Assembly (NCBI RefSeq): GCF_016808335.1
Contig: NC_053149.1
Location: 15,613,714-15,677,713 of the forward strand
Length of the DNA stretch: 64,000 bases
Source of the DNA: Panicum virgatum
Lineage: Eukaryota; Streptophyta; Magnoliopsida; Poales; Poaceae
Direction: 5' to 3'
Below the pieces are notes generated by a model. The model ran no database searches, was not told where the DNA came from, and saw only the letters and a list, made by a program, of their open reading frames with translations. Below are positions 24,480 through 37,182 of the stretch, piece after piece. The position numbers and the translations under genes are program-made. The first letter of the stretch is position 1. Every line of letters begins with the position of its first letter.

Positions 24480-24889
24480 GAGCAAGTATTTTGGTGGGTT
24501 ATAAGCAGACTAAATGCTAAGCCCTCCTCCAAAAGAGTAGCTTAAAGCTAGCAAAAATAGTTTTTTATTTTGTAAATAGTAGCCAAAGTGAATATCTAGC
24601 GAGAAGTTAGCAGTCAGTCTATAATGTTTTCAATGTACTTCTCTCTCACTGCACGACATTTAATACTAACTTACAGCTAGCCTAAGGTAGAGGAGAGAGA
24701 AGAAAAGAGAGAGGGAGAAGTGGGTTGTTAACTTACAGCCAGCTTCGACACAAAAACCAAGACATTTTGTGAGATAGACAAGTGGGCCATGTATTTATAA
24801 TGAAGAGCTAAACCATTATATAAGTAGACTAAGAGATGAGCTGCAAAGATTCTTACAGCCAGCAGCAGGCTAAATTATTAGCCTTGCTC
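24480..24889. mobile_element. Tourist/PIF-type MITE (TTA target site)
   Basis: It begins GAGCAAGTATT and ends CCTTGCTC, an inverted GAGCAAG terminus. TTA flanks both sides (24477-24479 and 24890-24892), the target duplication of PIF/Harbinger elements. It is 410 bp, AT-rich and non-coding. Confidence 0.85.
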
Positions 24890-25169
24890 TTATACGCATG
24901 TATGCGAATCCGAAACTAAAAGATTATAACAAATAAACTAAGATTACAAATAAAATTTGAATTGCAATATTATAATTATAAGATCTCACTAAATGGTGCA
25001 TTGGCATAGTTAATACAGGCTTTCACTTCGACATAAGAGAAAGTTATCGTCACTAGCTGGTATTTTAATTTTTCTTGTCTGGGGAGTATCATGTATGGGG
25101 ATGATTCAGTACATTATTTAGTCCAGCTTTGAGCTTCTTCCTTATGATTCAGTACATTGTGAGGTGCTA
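24890..25169. other. AT-rich unassigned sequence
   Basis: No coding or repeat signal was recognised between the MITE and the LINE remnant. Confidence 0.4.
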
Positions 25170-25385
25170 AAAAGCCAAATATTTAAGGAGGCCCAGCTTT
25201 GCTTGCTGCAAAGGGAATACAGATTCCCCATTTTGTAGGGGGATACATAAGGTGAAAGATATGTTTGAATGGGGTGCAACTTTTCTGGTTAATAATGGGC
25301 AGAACACAGAATAGTTGGCTGTTTCCAAGGGTATACAATTGCTGCAGTGACAGAGAGGTGCTGGTCATAGTGAATGCTGAAATGG
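25170..25385 (+). pseudogene. LINE (non-LTR) reverse transcriptase C-terminal remnant
   Basis: The plus-strand translation near 25204-25315 reads GNTDSPF, then KVKDMFEWGATF, then VNNGQNTE. This matches the block of grass L1-type LINE ORF2 proteins after the reverse transcriptase, where NTDSPFWKG, VKDMF and VGNGQNTRFW are typical. A stop follows at the position of FW. A shifted frame then gives LFPRVYNC, comparable to the usual YPSLYNI. Only this scrap of about 70 codons survives, with at least one stop and one frameshift. It was identified from memory of the family, without alignment. Confidence 0.5.
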
Positions 25386-26405
25386 CGCTGAGCTGAGTAT
25401 AGAGTTTAGAATATCTCCAACAAAATCACACTTGCCTATACTTTCATGATATATTTTTTTTCTAAATAATTAATTTCGGATCCGGAAAATAAAAGATTTA
25501 ACAACACGAATAAATAATTATTTTTTAAAAATAAGCATACCAAATAATAATGTAGAACGATATTAAACATCACAACCATTCGATCTATAAATATTACGAA
25601 CAAATGAGTCAAAATAATTAAATAAATTAGTCTACACAAGTGAATAAATTAGTCTAAAAAACAAAGAAACAAGTTAATGTTGTAACCATTATAGAGTATG
25701 TATTGTCAAGACCGAAATAAAAGAAAGATATTAACAAATACTACAAATAAAACACAAATACTACAAATAAAACAGAGATCAGTTAAATAAATTACATCAA
25801 AAAACTTAAAAGTGTTACTAGAAATAAATCAGAAATAAGGAGCTATCTAGAAAATAAAAAAATAACCACATGATTCAAGAGTAAAGGAAAAAAGTAAATG
25901 ATCAAATGGAGCGCGCAACAAACAAAAATAAGAAAAATCATACAGCAAGCCCACCGCTCTGTTGCCTGTGCGTGTGCGCATGTCTCTGCGGCTCAACGTC
26001 AACAAGCTATACTGCCTAAAGTAGGTCTAGCTCGTGCCAGATATTGGACCTAATAATTCCCGCGCAGGCCTACTAATACCACTTCAGGTGACGGAAACAA
26101 ATTTTGTAGCGGGCGATGTATATCCAAACAGTTAATTATGAATTTGTGCAGACACTATTTCATAAAAATAAATAATATAAATTATAAAATAAATTAAAAC
26201 ATTTGCTTGTAGAATGTAAGAAAAATTAAATAATTAAATAAGAGAAAAAGGAAAGAAAAAAAGTTAAAAGTAGATTTGGAGATTTGTGGAATGAATAAGA
26301 ATGTAGCAGAAGGTAAAAAAAATGAGTAGAGAAGAAAAATAGTAATAAATAAAAAAGGAAAAAGAAAACACGGGAGAGGAAAAATAGAAGAGAAACAAAA
26401 CGAAG
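25386..26405. other. AT-rich unassigned DNA
   Basis: Long AT-rich, low-complexity stretches (25440-25900 and 26150-26400). No coding signal. Minus-strand ORFs here are rich in Phe/Leu/Ser from A-rich DNA and look spurious. Confidence 0.5.
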
Positions 26406-26431
26406 CACATACGCAGCCCCGGCCCGGGGGG

Positions 26432-29176
26432 TGTAGGGTCGAGATGGCGGACTAGAGGGGGGTGAATAGTCCTTTCTAAAACTAATTGCGCCGGCTAACC
26501 GAAACTTATGCGGAATTGAAACTATTCGCTTAGACAAGACTTCACCCCTCTAACTATGACTCTAAGGCACTTCCAAAAAGGTCCTATACAAAGCAAATGG
26601 AGTGCCAAACTAGTAAGAGCTCTCCTAACAATTCTAATGCCAAGTCATACAAGCCTAAGCACTAGTACTTCACAAACCGGGGGAGCTCCTACACAATTCT
26701 AATGAGCAAAAGTGCAAAGCCAAACCTAAGCTCACTAGATGCTCAAGGACAAGGATACACAATCCAAATCCAAGAGCTCAACTTGCTTAGCTACACAATC
26801 TAAGCAAGAGCAACTAATTAAGCTACACAAGCTAACTAGTTACACTAGGATCTCTACTTCTAGCTACACAAGCAAGAAGATGATTAGCAAGCTACACAAG
26901 CTAACTAATCACTAGAGAGCAACTACACAAGCACAAGATATAGATGAATGTAAATATAAGGCTTGTGATTTGGAGAATGCAAACCACCGAGAAAAGTAGA
27001 CAAGATTGACACGGTGGTTTTTATCCCGAGGTTCACTTGGTTGCCACCAAGCTAATCCCCGTTGAGACAAGCTCCAAGGTTGCCGCCGATCCTCTTGCTA
27101 GTGGTGACTCTCAAGTCACACTCTCCCACGTGGAGTGCTCACACCGAGCTCTAGCACATGATCCGGCCGAACCACTTGTTGCTCTTCACGTCTCGCTCAA
27201 CTAGAGTTGCTCTTCGCGGCTCCCGCGGGGTGAGCACAATACCCCTCATAATCTCTTCTCCGGAGCACCGCACAATCTTCTTACGGGCTTCAACGGAGCC
27301 TCTTGCCACCAAGCCGTCTAGGAGGTGGCAACCTCCAAGAGTAACAAGTACACCGGCTTGCAACACGATCACCTAGTGCCACTCGATCCAATCTCTCAAA
27401 GCAATCGCACTAGAATCGCTCTATCACTCGATCGGATGATTACTATCAAGTTAGAGTGAGTAGAGGGCTCTCAAGCACTCTCACACATGGACACCAAGTC
27501 CCCAAAGTGCTCAGCAACCTCAAATGGCCGGCCACACCTTCTATTTATAGAGGGAGGCCCCAAACTAGCCGTTACACTCAAATCCCGTGAAAACAGAGTT
27601 TTCGCGGACTGTCCGCCTCACAGAAACCGGACCGTCCGCCATTCAAAACCAACGGCTAGAACTGCAATGATTATGTATCAGAGTCGACCGTTAGAGCCCC
27701 GGGCGGACTGTCCGCACCCCTGGGGCGGACCGTCCGCGGTTCAAAACTTCGAACCAACCGATTTGCAAACGTCTCTGACTAAATCTGGAAGTGACCGGCG
27801 GACTGTCCGCTCCCCAAGGGCGGACCGTCCGCCGTTCAAAAGGTCAGCACACACAGAAACCGCAGTGTTTCTATCCCAGAAATTTCAGTAGGAGGCGGAC
27901 CGTCCGCCCCCAAGGGCCGGACCGTCCGCAATACAATTTGGACACCCAAGACAGAACTACCAAGTTTCTGCGCCCGTTTCAGCTTTTAAAGGCAAACCGT
28001 CTGCCCCCATGGACCGGACGGTCCGCAGTTCATTTTGGACCACCAACAGAGCCAAAAACGATTCTGTTCGAGCTCACCCGAGATAATGGCGGACCATCCG
28101 CCCCCAAGGAGCGGACCGTCCGCAGGTCTATTTCCAGCAGAAATGTATCTCGGTAAAACGGCCATAACTCTTAGCTCCAATGTCCAAATTTGGTGATCTT
28201 GGACTCTATGGAAAGCTTATTCAGAGGGCTACACATCCCAACTAAATATTTGATCCAAAACACAATGGATCAAAACAGTATTTCACTCCAAAAGCCAACC
28301 TATTCTCCGAAGAACACCGAAAAGCCTTTCTTGTTTCCCCAAGTTGATAAATATCAACTCCAACTCTTTCTCCTTTGCAAATGTGTCAACAACACCACGT
28401 GAACAAAACCATGTGCATGTGTATTAGCATTTCACAAACATTTTCAAAGGATTTTCACTTGATCTCACCACGCCACTCGATCCTAGCAACATCGCAATGT
28501 TAGATCACTCAAGTGGCACTAGATGACCGATATGCAAACAAGTTTGCCTCTCTTGATAGTACGGCCATCTATCCTAAATCCGGTCATGCACTTCTCTACA
28601 CAACCTTTGACCGGTGAAATGAAATGCCCTACAAGTCATACCTTTGCCTTGCGCATTCCATTTCATCTTCCAAGATGTTGATGCCACACAAGCACCAAAC
28701 TCCATCAAGCCTTTTGATCATCATTATGAGTCAACACTTGGCTTGATCTTTCTTAAATGATATGATCCACTCCATATCATCTCATGACCTTTTTGGTCCA
28801 TCGATCTTGACCTTGCTCGCTCTTCACCGTTGCCTCGGTCCATCGGTGCCAAATCTTGCCCAAGCTTCACCGTCTCGCGGTCCCTCGCTTCAAAGCCTTG
28901 ACTTGCCCTTCTCCATTGCAACCGATCCATCAAGCCAAGCCTTGTCTTGATTTTCTCCACTTTGGTCACGTAACTCCATGTCATGTCTCATATGCAATGA
29001 GCTTCTCGATCACACTATATGAGCATAGCATCAACCCTTAGCCATTTCTCCTCCATGGCACATGTTGCTCATACTAGTGTCTTTGTGTGGACTAATCTCC
29101 TGTGTATCTCAATGTAAACACTTATTAGTCCACCTAAGTTGTCACTCAATTACCAAAACCAAACAAGGGCCTTTCA
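26432..29176 (-). repeat. Solo LTR (minus), Copia SIRE/Maximus-like
   Basis: On the plus strand it runs from TGTAGGGTCGAG to GGGCCTTTCA. GGGGG flanks both sides (26427-26431 and 29177-29181), although both flanks are in G runs, so the TSD is less decisive than usual. On the minus strand it starts TGAAAGGCCCTTGTTTGG and ends with a GGGGTGAATAG-type phrase common at the ends of large grass Copia LTRs. The TATA box is CTATAAATAG on the minus strand (about 27540-27550). The CGGACCGTCCG cluster at 27600-28125 is upstream of it. No internal domain is present. Confidence 0.75.
27600..28125. repeat. CGGACCGTCCG palindrome cluster in U3
   Basis: At least twelve copies of GCGGACNGTCCGC or close variants occur between 27603 and 28122. 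They are mostly in pairs: one GCGGACTGTCCGC, then CCCC-type spacer, then GCGGACCGTCCGC about 15-25 bases on. Pairs recur every 70-120 bases. The copies differ in one or two bases, so they are not a simple tandem array. Confidence 0.9.
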
Positions 29177-30470
29177 GGGGGGCCGCCCAGGGCCCCCGAA
29201 TCAATATGGCCCCGCTTTCATGTCGCTGCACATATAGGCAGAGCTCTAGCGAATGAAATGACACGCTCAGGCACACACGCGTATAGCGTATCCTCGTCTC
29301 ATGTTGTTTCTACGGAGTAGTAGGTCAGAGGTTAAATTGATAGATATGACGACGGCCGATTGTGGAACAGCAACCGCACGTCCCGGCGTCTACAATACTC
29401 TCTTTGTGGCTTCTTCGTCAGTCTGACTGTGTGTCTAACCGTCACCCATTCTAGCAGTCCAGCACCAGGTTGTTAGTGTGTGATCTCCGATCGGTCAAAG
29501 GACCGATTCCTCCACCTGTTACATGCCCTGATCGGGGGCGTGTCTGCCGTTTACTGGCAGTGGGCCCCCCTTCGCGCTGCGCCATAATAAAAGGCAAGCG
29601 GCACACCAAGGCACGCAATCCAACAATTGTTGTACCTACAGTGCTTCGTCCAAACCCAGTGAGCCGATCTAGAGAGCGCAGAAGCGGAGGGAAGGCTCCA
29701 CTGCTCTGTCATCCTTGACCTCGCCGACAGGGACCTTTCCCAACCTCGCCGGTCACCTCGACGGCGGCGCCACGGGAAGATTCAGGAACTACCACAGTTT
29801 TCCCCTCAGCTAAGTATTTCACCCTCTCGATCTACTCCTAGTGATCCAAGAAATATAACACAGGCATCCTCACGACCAGTCCACAGTCCCGTCGTCTACT
29901 ATTTTTCTGATATTGTGAGGGTACACGGTTGTTCTAATAATCAACGATTTCATACATAGAGAAACTAGAAGAAGTTAGTTATGTCATTACACATGCAGTG
30001 TTTGTCCATTCAACTTCTTCTTACTCTATATTTTTACTATAAAATTGAAATTTTTTCAAATCAAAATTAGGCACATCAAATCTCTCATGAAGGTCCCACT
30101 TATCAGATCCAAAGATTTGAGAAAAGAGAGCGGTGACCCACTTTTTAATAGAAAAAAGGATTCCACTGAAATGCTAATACTTTTTACATCGGCAATTTTC
30201 TATACCCACCTCTTATACCCGCATATACTTTTCTTTGGCGCACACTCTACTTTCCTTTACACATATATTCATCTATAATTCGCGTTGTTATTTGTTTTGA
30301 AAGGATAATAATTACATTGTTATTTTATAATAAAAAATATATGCATTATTTTTGGAAAAAAATTAAATATATATATCATGTACATCTCCACTAATATTAT
30401 TATAAAAGGGCCCCGGTGCATTGGTTTCGCCCCGGGCCTCGGAAATCTCAGGACCGGGCCTGCACATACG

Positions 30471-33438
30471 TAGCCTAGCAAGCCAACGCCCAGAAAAATA
30501 TACGTAGCCTAGCAAGCCAACGTAGGCTGGTCCTCGTCTAGAAAAAAAATAGTAACATTATGATTTGTAGCTTGGCCAACGCAGCACATAGAGACTAGCG
30601 TTGTAGGCTAGGCGGGATATTGAGCCCATCATATCCAAATTGGGCCTCGGCAAATGATTGGAATAGATATTGGCCCGAATTCAGGCTCGTTATCCTCTTT
30701 CTTGGTCACGAGCACCTTCTCCCCGGAAATCCAAAATAGCATTCGCGCGCTATTAAGTTTCCTGGCGCGCGACGCACACCGGCAAAGCAGCTGTCCGCCT
30801 GTCTGTGCCTGCCAACCCACGTGACACGCTAAGGATTGATTTGCTTTTCTTTTTCCTTTCTATTTTTTCCTATGTGTGTTTCGTAATGGAAGCAACTATC
30901 ATTCTTTATTTTTGTAAACACTTCCGTACGTCGATGATGATGAGGTATTTATATTATGTTTTCTCTTGAGAAATTTTCTTGACAAAGATTTTAGAAAAGT
31001 TATAATAAAAAATTATATGGAGCATTGTGCTTAAAAGTTGTATGATGAACTTGTACGTAAAACATTGTCCAAGAAGTCTTCCTGCTTACATATTTCATAG
31101 AAATTGTGCTGAAAAATTATTCTCTGCAAAATTTTGTAGAAAAATTTATCTCGATAAATTGTATTTTTATAAGCTTACGACTAACTTATGCCCCAAAGTT
31201 GTGTGAGAAGTTTTCGTGAAAATTATGTTCAAAGTTATCATTTAGTAAGGAGGCTGAAAAAAGTTATGTGTAAATTTTATCCTTGCTGTGTTAAAAAATT
31301 ATCCTATAATAAATAGTTGGTTTGAAAAATTATGCATAAAAAATATAAGTATCATAAAAGTTATGTTGAAAAAATATCATTTCAGTAGTTACATTGAAAA
31401 GAATATCACCTGATATTTGTCTGAAAAAAGTTGTACACATATATTAGAATTAACTTTCTAAAAGTAGAAATTTGTGAAGAAACAAATTTACTTAGAAAGA
31501 AAATCAAGCGTCGTACAACTCCTAACGCGCATTGATTATTAGCTGTGCCCCTTGTCTGCGGAAGCAAAAACGGAAAGGGAAAGACACGAAATCCAAAAAT
31601 GGAAAGTTGGGCCCTGTCGGATCGTTTGTTGCTTTATATAATTTTATGTATAAAAAAACCAATTTGTGCATATAAATTATAGCACATAACGGTGGATTTT
31701 GAGCAAAAGTTGAAAGGGGATGGGGATTCTGGGCCCACCACCATGGCACCACGCCACCACCTGGGCACATGCAGAATCTCACCGGCGGGCATGCGGGGAC
31801 GCGGAGTAAAGACATGAAAGGAAATTAGGGCCGCCGCGAACGCGTCGTTTCCAGGAAAGGAAAAAAACATGATGTCGGAGATCGATTGTTGAAATCCTTC
31901 CTGGCGCGCGCTCGCGGATTAGCGAGGCCCCCTTCTCCCTCGAGATCTCTCTTCCCTCTCTTCCCTGCTGCTCGTCCCCTTCTCTCTACTGCTCCCATGG
32001 CCGGCGCCGGCGCCGGCGCCTAACGTAGTAAGCCCCCCCTCCACCCTCCCTAATAAGCGCAAGGTTAGACCCCTCCGCAGCAGCTTCTCCCTAATCATAC
32101 ATGGATTCCAGGTAACAAAGAGATCTCTAAACCTAAACTTCTTCCTGCACTGCAGCAGCTTCTACATTCCTACCAGAGAAGCAAGGCTCTTCTTTGGGCA
32201 TAGAGATGATTGGCTCCTATTGTTGCTTGAGGACAGGTGGTTCCTTCAATTTTTGCAGAATGGAAGCTATCGGCGCGTCGGCGGCCAGCACCATGTCTTC
32301 CAGCCGCAACTCCTCTCCTTCAGGGGCGTCGGCGGCCAGTACCACGTGCAACCCCCCCCCCCCGGCGCGCGGCGGCCATGGCGTGCAGGCGCTCGTGGGG
32401 AGGAGTATGCGACGACCATGGCGTGCAGGCTCCCGTGAGGAGGAGCAGGAGGCGGCCATGGTATGCAGCTGGCGGCGGCTACGGGAGCAGAAACAGAAGG
32501 CGGCGGCCATGCGCTGGTAACCAAGAAAGAAGAAAGAAAGGATAACATTTGTGGGAGGGACAAAAGGGTCAGCTTAAGTTGCAAATAGAAGAAGAAAATA
32601 AAAAAATATTGCAAATGAGTGAAAAGATATCCCAGCGGGATGCCATGTTTGGTAATGGTAATCTGGTGGAACCCGAATTGCAGGATGGTATTTTGGTGAA
32701 GTCCACTTTTGACAATGATCAAATCCCAAATTTCTCTTATTTGGTGGGGCGGATCGACAACCATCAGGCAGAGGTGGGTCCATGTCTGTCAACTCCCAAT
32801 GCGGCGACAACTCTAGCAGGAGGTGCGGCCGGAGGCGGATCAACAGCGGCTAGTGGCGCAAGGAGGCCAAGCAGCACGGAGGGGGAGGAGGCGTATCGGT
32901 GGCCAAAAGCGGGGAGAGCTTGACGATGAAGAAGGCCAGGTGCGCAGAAGGAGAGAGAATAGGGAGTGAAGAAAATAAGAGAGTAAAGAAAAAGGAGGAA
33001 TTGAGAAAAATCAGATAGGGGTAGTGTGGTCATTTGATATTTTTTTGTAGGATCTGATTTGCTAGACATTTTTGAAAATAGCTTCAGTTTCATCGGAAAA
33101 ACCGCTCCACCAAAAAAAACCGGAGCCGAAGCTGTATTTAAAGAAGCCGCAACCCTGTAAACAGGCCCCTACACATGCACTGCAATAAACCCATAATACA
33201 AACACTCCAACCTTGAAAGGAACAAAATACGTCTGATTTGGGTTTTGTTTGGTTAGACTTTTGGGCTTTCGGCCGAAGCCTAAAAGCAAACCAAACAGCT
33301 TGCCCCGTCAAAGGTTCTTCCACAAAAGCAGCTTTCACGGTACTACACACTCCACAGCTCCAGCCTTGCTTTTTCTGGCTATGGAGCGAAGGTTTCCCTC
33401 AAAATTACCCACCTAGCATGAATTATGCGTACCGCTCC
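30471..33438. other. Unassigned region with promoter- and exon-like patches
   Basis: 30467-30522 contains a short direct duplication (TACGTAGCCTAGCAAGCC twice). 30840-31500 is AT-rich and degenerate. 31530-32160 looks like a grass gene promoter and leader, ending in a short MAGAGAGA reading frame over a GGCGCC repeat (about 31996-32022). 32190-32930 is GC-rich with overlapping ORFs (32194-32520 and 32549-32923 plus) and a C run at 32352-32363. I recognise no domain. 33040-33430 resembles MITE fragments (AAACAGGCCCC, AAACCAAACAGC). No gene is supportable. Confidence 0.4.
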
Positions 33439-33771
33439 GACCCCGTTTAGTTACCAAAAATTTTCACCCAAAAAATTTTGCCTCCCCCTTTAGACACATG
33501 CATGGAGTATTAAATATAGTTAAAAAAAATTAATTGCACTGTTTGGATGTACACGACGAGACAAATCTTCTGAGCCTAATTAGTGCATGATTAGCCATAA
33601 GTGCTAATGTAACTCACATGTGCTAATGATGCGGTCAAAGGCCTCAAAAGATTCGTCTCGCGGTTTCCAAGTGAGTTCTGAAATTATTTTTTTAATTAGT
33701 GTCTGAAAATTCCTTCTAACATCTGGTCAAACATTCGATGTGACACCCAAAATTTTTCACTAAACACCCTG
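33439..33771. mobile_element. MITE with GACCCCGTTTAGTT end
   Basis: The left end GACCCCGTTTAGTTACC and right end TTTTTCACTAAACACC are imperfect inverted repeats. The interior includes AGACACATGCATGGAGTATTA and GATTCGTCTCGCGG, typical of a very common grass MITE. No TSD is resolved. Confidence 0.65.
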
Positions 33772-34800
33772 ATCTCTTTTCTCCTTCGCCCTGATGTCTC
33801 CTCGTCTCGTCTCCACCTTGTCATCGTGGCCATCTCCACCTCCACACCCCCAGTACACAGGAGCTCCCTGCAGGTACGGCGCGAGCTCCCTCGGGTGGCC
33901 TCAATTTGGGCGGAGGAGGAGAGAGGAGGCCTGCGGGCAGGAGCGCGAGCTCCTCCGCCGCTGGTGCGCGGGAGGAGGAGAGGGGGGCCACGGCCGGGTG
34001 CGGGGGGTGAGAGATCTGCCGCCGCCGGCCCGCAGAAGGAGGAGAGAGGGAGGCCGCTTGCCTGGAGCCCCGTCGCTCTCGCTCCGGCCAGAGCCTCCCT
34101 CCGCCAGTGCTCGTCCCTGCCGGCCTGCACCCCGCCTCCCTAGTCCCTCCCTGGACTCGGCCGGCATGTGAACTCGACCGCGGGAGGACACCGCCGGCGT
34201 GAGCACCGCTGCGCGCTCGACCTTGGCCACGGGCCCCGCCTCCCCTCTCTAGCAGTTCGGCAGCCTGCATCTTCTCTGGCAACCAGAGGGCCGGCGATCA
34301 AACGCCCCCGGCCAGGGAGTCTATTCTCGCGCACGCAGGTGGGAGATGTCGCATCGCACAGACCCCCCCACCCCAGCACCTCCATCTCGCACGCCGTGCC
34401 TCCATCTCCGCCGGCACCTCCGCCCCCCTCCGTCCCCTCCGCCGCCTCTGCAGCCGCCCTTCACTGTCTCCCCCGCCGCCTCCGCCTTCCTCGGCCTCCT
34501 CCATCTCCTTCGCCGCCGCCCTTCACTGTCTCCCCCGCCGCCTCCGCCTTCCTCGGCCTCCTCCATCGTCCTCGACCTCCTCCGCCGCCGGAACCGCCTC
34601 CGCCTCCTCCTCCGCCGGAGCCGCCTCCGCCTCCGCTTTGCTCCTCCGCTTCCACTTTCCTCTTCCGCCACCGCCGCCGCCTCCGCTTTCCTCTTCCGCC
34701 GCCGCCTCCGCCACTTCTGCCTCCGCCGGAGCTCCTCCGCCTCTTATGCGACGCGCGTGATCATAATCGCACGCGCGATAAATAGACCCCCCCTTGACCC
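33772..34800. other. GC-rich low-complexity region with a tandem duplication
   Basis: Long overlapping ORFs on both strands (for example 34168-34785 plus and 33821-34282 minus) come from CCTCCGCCG-type low complexity, not from a recognisable protein. At 34451-34570 a 65-bp unit starting CCCTTCACTGTCTCCCCC is repeated once. The composition fits a GC-rich promoter or first exon, but no domain or splice structure supports a gene. Confidence 0.4.
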
Positions 34801-37182
34801 CCGCGCAGGCGCGCTGCTACGTGCGGCGCCGAATGCTGACGCGATGACGATGCTGCTGCTGGAAAGGTAGCACAGTGCGATGAACAGGTGCGTTCTTGCC
34901 ATGATTGAGAATAGAGCAAGGAGCAGGTGCAAGATTCTTGGTGTTCTTACCATGATTGAGACGAAAGGTGCAAAATTGACGTTGACCACGAAATACTACA
35001 ATTTTGGGCATACCAAATTGATGAAAACTAATTCCCCTTTTTTAAATTTTCTATTTATATGTTAATCATTGAATTGCATAGTATTTTTCAACTATTTTAC
35101 GTATAATCAGCGTTTGAACCAGATATAAGGACAATATAAACTTTTTACGCATCTCACAGCTGCTTCCTTCAACTTTCTCACAGCTGACATCTCACAGCAG
35201 CTTTTCCATAACCCACAGCCCACAACAATTTCTTCTCACAACCACACCTCAACTAAACAGACCCTTAATATACCTATCTGCCATCATCTTCGTTGTTGTG
35301 TGTCTGTTCGCAGACTCATCGCACATATGGATTGAGTGCTGGCAGCCAGTGCACCGGCCATCAGGCAGCGATCTCGACCCGCCGACGAAACCGAGTGCAT
35401 GGAGACGCTTCGGGAGTGATTGGTTTGTGTATCTGGCTAACCTGGCTCGCATTCTAGAGCCAGGCCTGAGCGGGACAGGCTCAACGCATGCAGGAGTGCC
35501 GTGTTTGTTTACCTTACTCTATTCAGTCTAACTGGCTACGGATATTGTTTGGTTACCTGCATTTCACACAGCCATACATGGGCAGAGTTAAAAAGCTGAG
35601 CGTACAGAGCACTCGCTTGCCTCCGGCGAGCCAGGCTCGCCAGGAACGCCCATTTTTGCCGTATCTGCTGAGAAAGGCTCACGACTCCTTTTTGCACGCG
35701 GGGAGCCAGGCTGAGAGGTGGTACACGCAACCAAACATTACAATCTTGCATCTCAGAAGCCTGGTTGGGGTATATCCACCCAATCAATCACACAGGCAGC
35801 GTGTCCCAGACTCCCAGGGCTCAATCCAAAGAGGCCTTCACATCACAGGGTGTCGCGCGGTAGGTGTCTCGAGCTAGAGTTCAGTGGCAAGAACCAAGAA
35901 AATGGTGATGCCGCCGCCGGAGGAATCAGGAATGGTGATAGCGACGGGAAGCACGAGGCTGGTAGCATATAATATGTGTGCATGAACATGTAATATAGCG
36001 GCTGCCAAGCATACGGCCCGATCGAACATGCAAGAACAAGAAAAGAAGAAGAAGAAACAAAGATGACAGCAAATTTAGCATAGCAAAATAAGGAGAAGGG
36101 AGGGACCGGACTAGAGTTGATCGACTGGGTGACTCTTGGTCGTCCTTGCTCTAACAACCCCCCCGCCTAGGGTATTCATGCTGAGAATTTACAAGAATAT
36201 CTTTATCTCTCTCTCTCTATATATATGAATCTTGGAGGAATCTAACGATCACATGCATGCACTAGACAAAACTACATCGTTCCCAACAGTTTTTTTCTCA
36301 AAAGCCGACAACTTTTCTCAATAGTATAACAAACTCATTACCTATGTTTTTTATCTAATTTGCTAAATACACTGCAAACTGTCGTCGGCCACTTACAAAT
36401 TAAAGAAACCATCGAGAAATTAAATAATATTTTAGTCTCGTATTGATGAGAGCATACGCTTATGGGACTTAAAAAAAATGATCGACTGAAAGCTAGCTAG
36501 ACGAATATGAAACAAAAAAAAAATTGAGGTCCCAAGATGTCCCGTGCTGATATTTGTAATAAGGGTGCCTCGTCCCGTGCTCCAAAGCTTTCACTTTGGC
36601 TGAAACCACTAGCTGACTCGCATCCACTTCCTCTCCCAGCCAGGCAATCACAAGCTACAACCCTACTCACACTCCCCTCTTTCCTTCGTTGCTCAACGAC
36701 AGAGCAATCGCACAGCGATGGAAATGGTGGCCGGAGCCGACGATGGAGCAGCTGACCTGTGGAGAATGCTCGTCCCCGCATACCACGCTACAGATCCTCT
36801 CTCAGGTACTCAGTAGGTTGGCCAGTTGGTCTGCAGTTCTCTATACCCAGAAATCGTTCCTGCTAGTTGGAGAGTGGAGACATCTCCTCATGACGTGCGT
36901 TGAGATGTGTTAGCCACGCTAAGCTAGGCGAATCTCTCCTGTCAGTACTTGAGTTAGATCTAGTCCGCGTAGCAGACAATATGCATTCAGCATTCATGAA
37001 CAGTAGCCTATATGCATGCATGAATTTCCCACTAACATAACCTAGGTCTGTTACTGTTGGAAACATGATTTTGTCATTATTATACTAGCAAGTATGCCGG
37101 AAACAGCTCAAAATTGAGGGTTTAGATATATAGCGAAGTCCTATGACATGATCTTGTTATGAGCGGACTTCTAGTCACCCGT
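34801..37182. other. Unassigned DNA with MITE-like fragments
   Basis: 35120-35275 resembles the end of a MITE (CACAGCTGC...CTAAACAGACCC). 35415-35810 has inverted similarity between GTGATTGGTTTG and CAACCAAAC-type words and may be another MITE. A TC/TA microsatellite lies at 36206-36226. 36530-36900 has short ORFs without domains. No gene is supported. Confidence 0.35.

Larger units (their letters stand above)
26414..30462. mobile_element. Non-autonomous hAT element hosting a solo LTR
   Basis: An 8-bp target duplication CACATACG lies at 26406-26413 and 30463-30470, the length used by hAT transposons. The termini are CAGCCCCGGCCC and GGACCGGGCCTG, inverted repeats matching at 10 of 12 positions. 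Without the inserted LTR (26432-29176 plus one GGGGG copy) the element is about 1.3 kb. It has no transposase. 29440-29800 holds a promoter-like GC-rich block with an ATAATAAAAGG box near 29585, which could be captured DNA. 30300-30410 is AT-rich. Confidence 0.85.

Noticed and set aside
27600..28125. CRISPR-like array
   Set aside because: Repeats are 11-14 bp, imperfect and irregularly spaced in a plant LTR; no spacer-repeat regularity and no cas genes.
32190..32930. Possible gene with start near 32194 or 32549
   Set aside because: Promoter-like DNA lies upstream, but neither frame has a recognisable domain and C-run and trinucleotide repeats inflate the ORFs.
33696..34870. Long Pro/Arg/Ser-rich ORFs such as 34168-34785
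   Set aside because: Translations of CCTCCGCCG low-complexity DNA, open on both strands. Not evidence of a protein.
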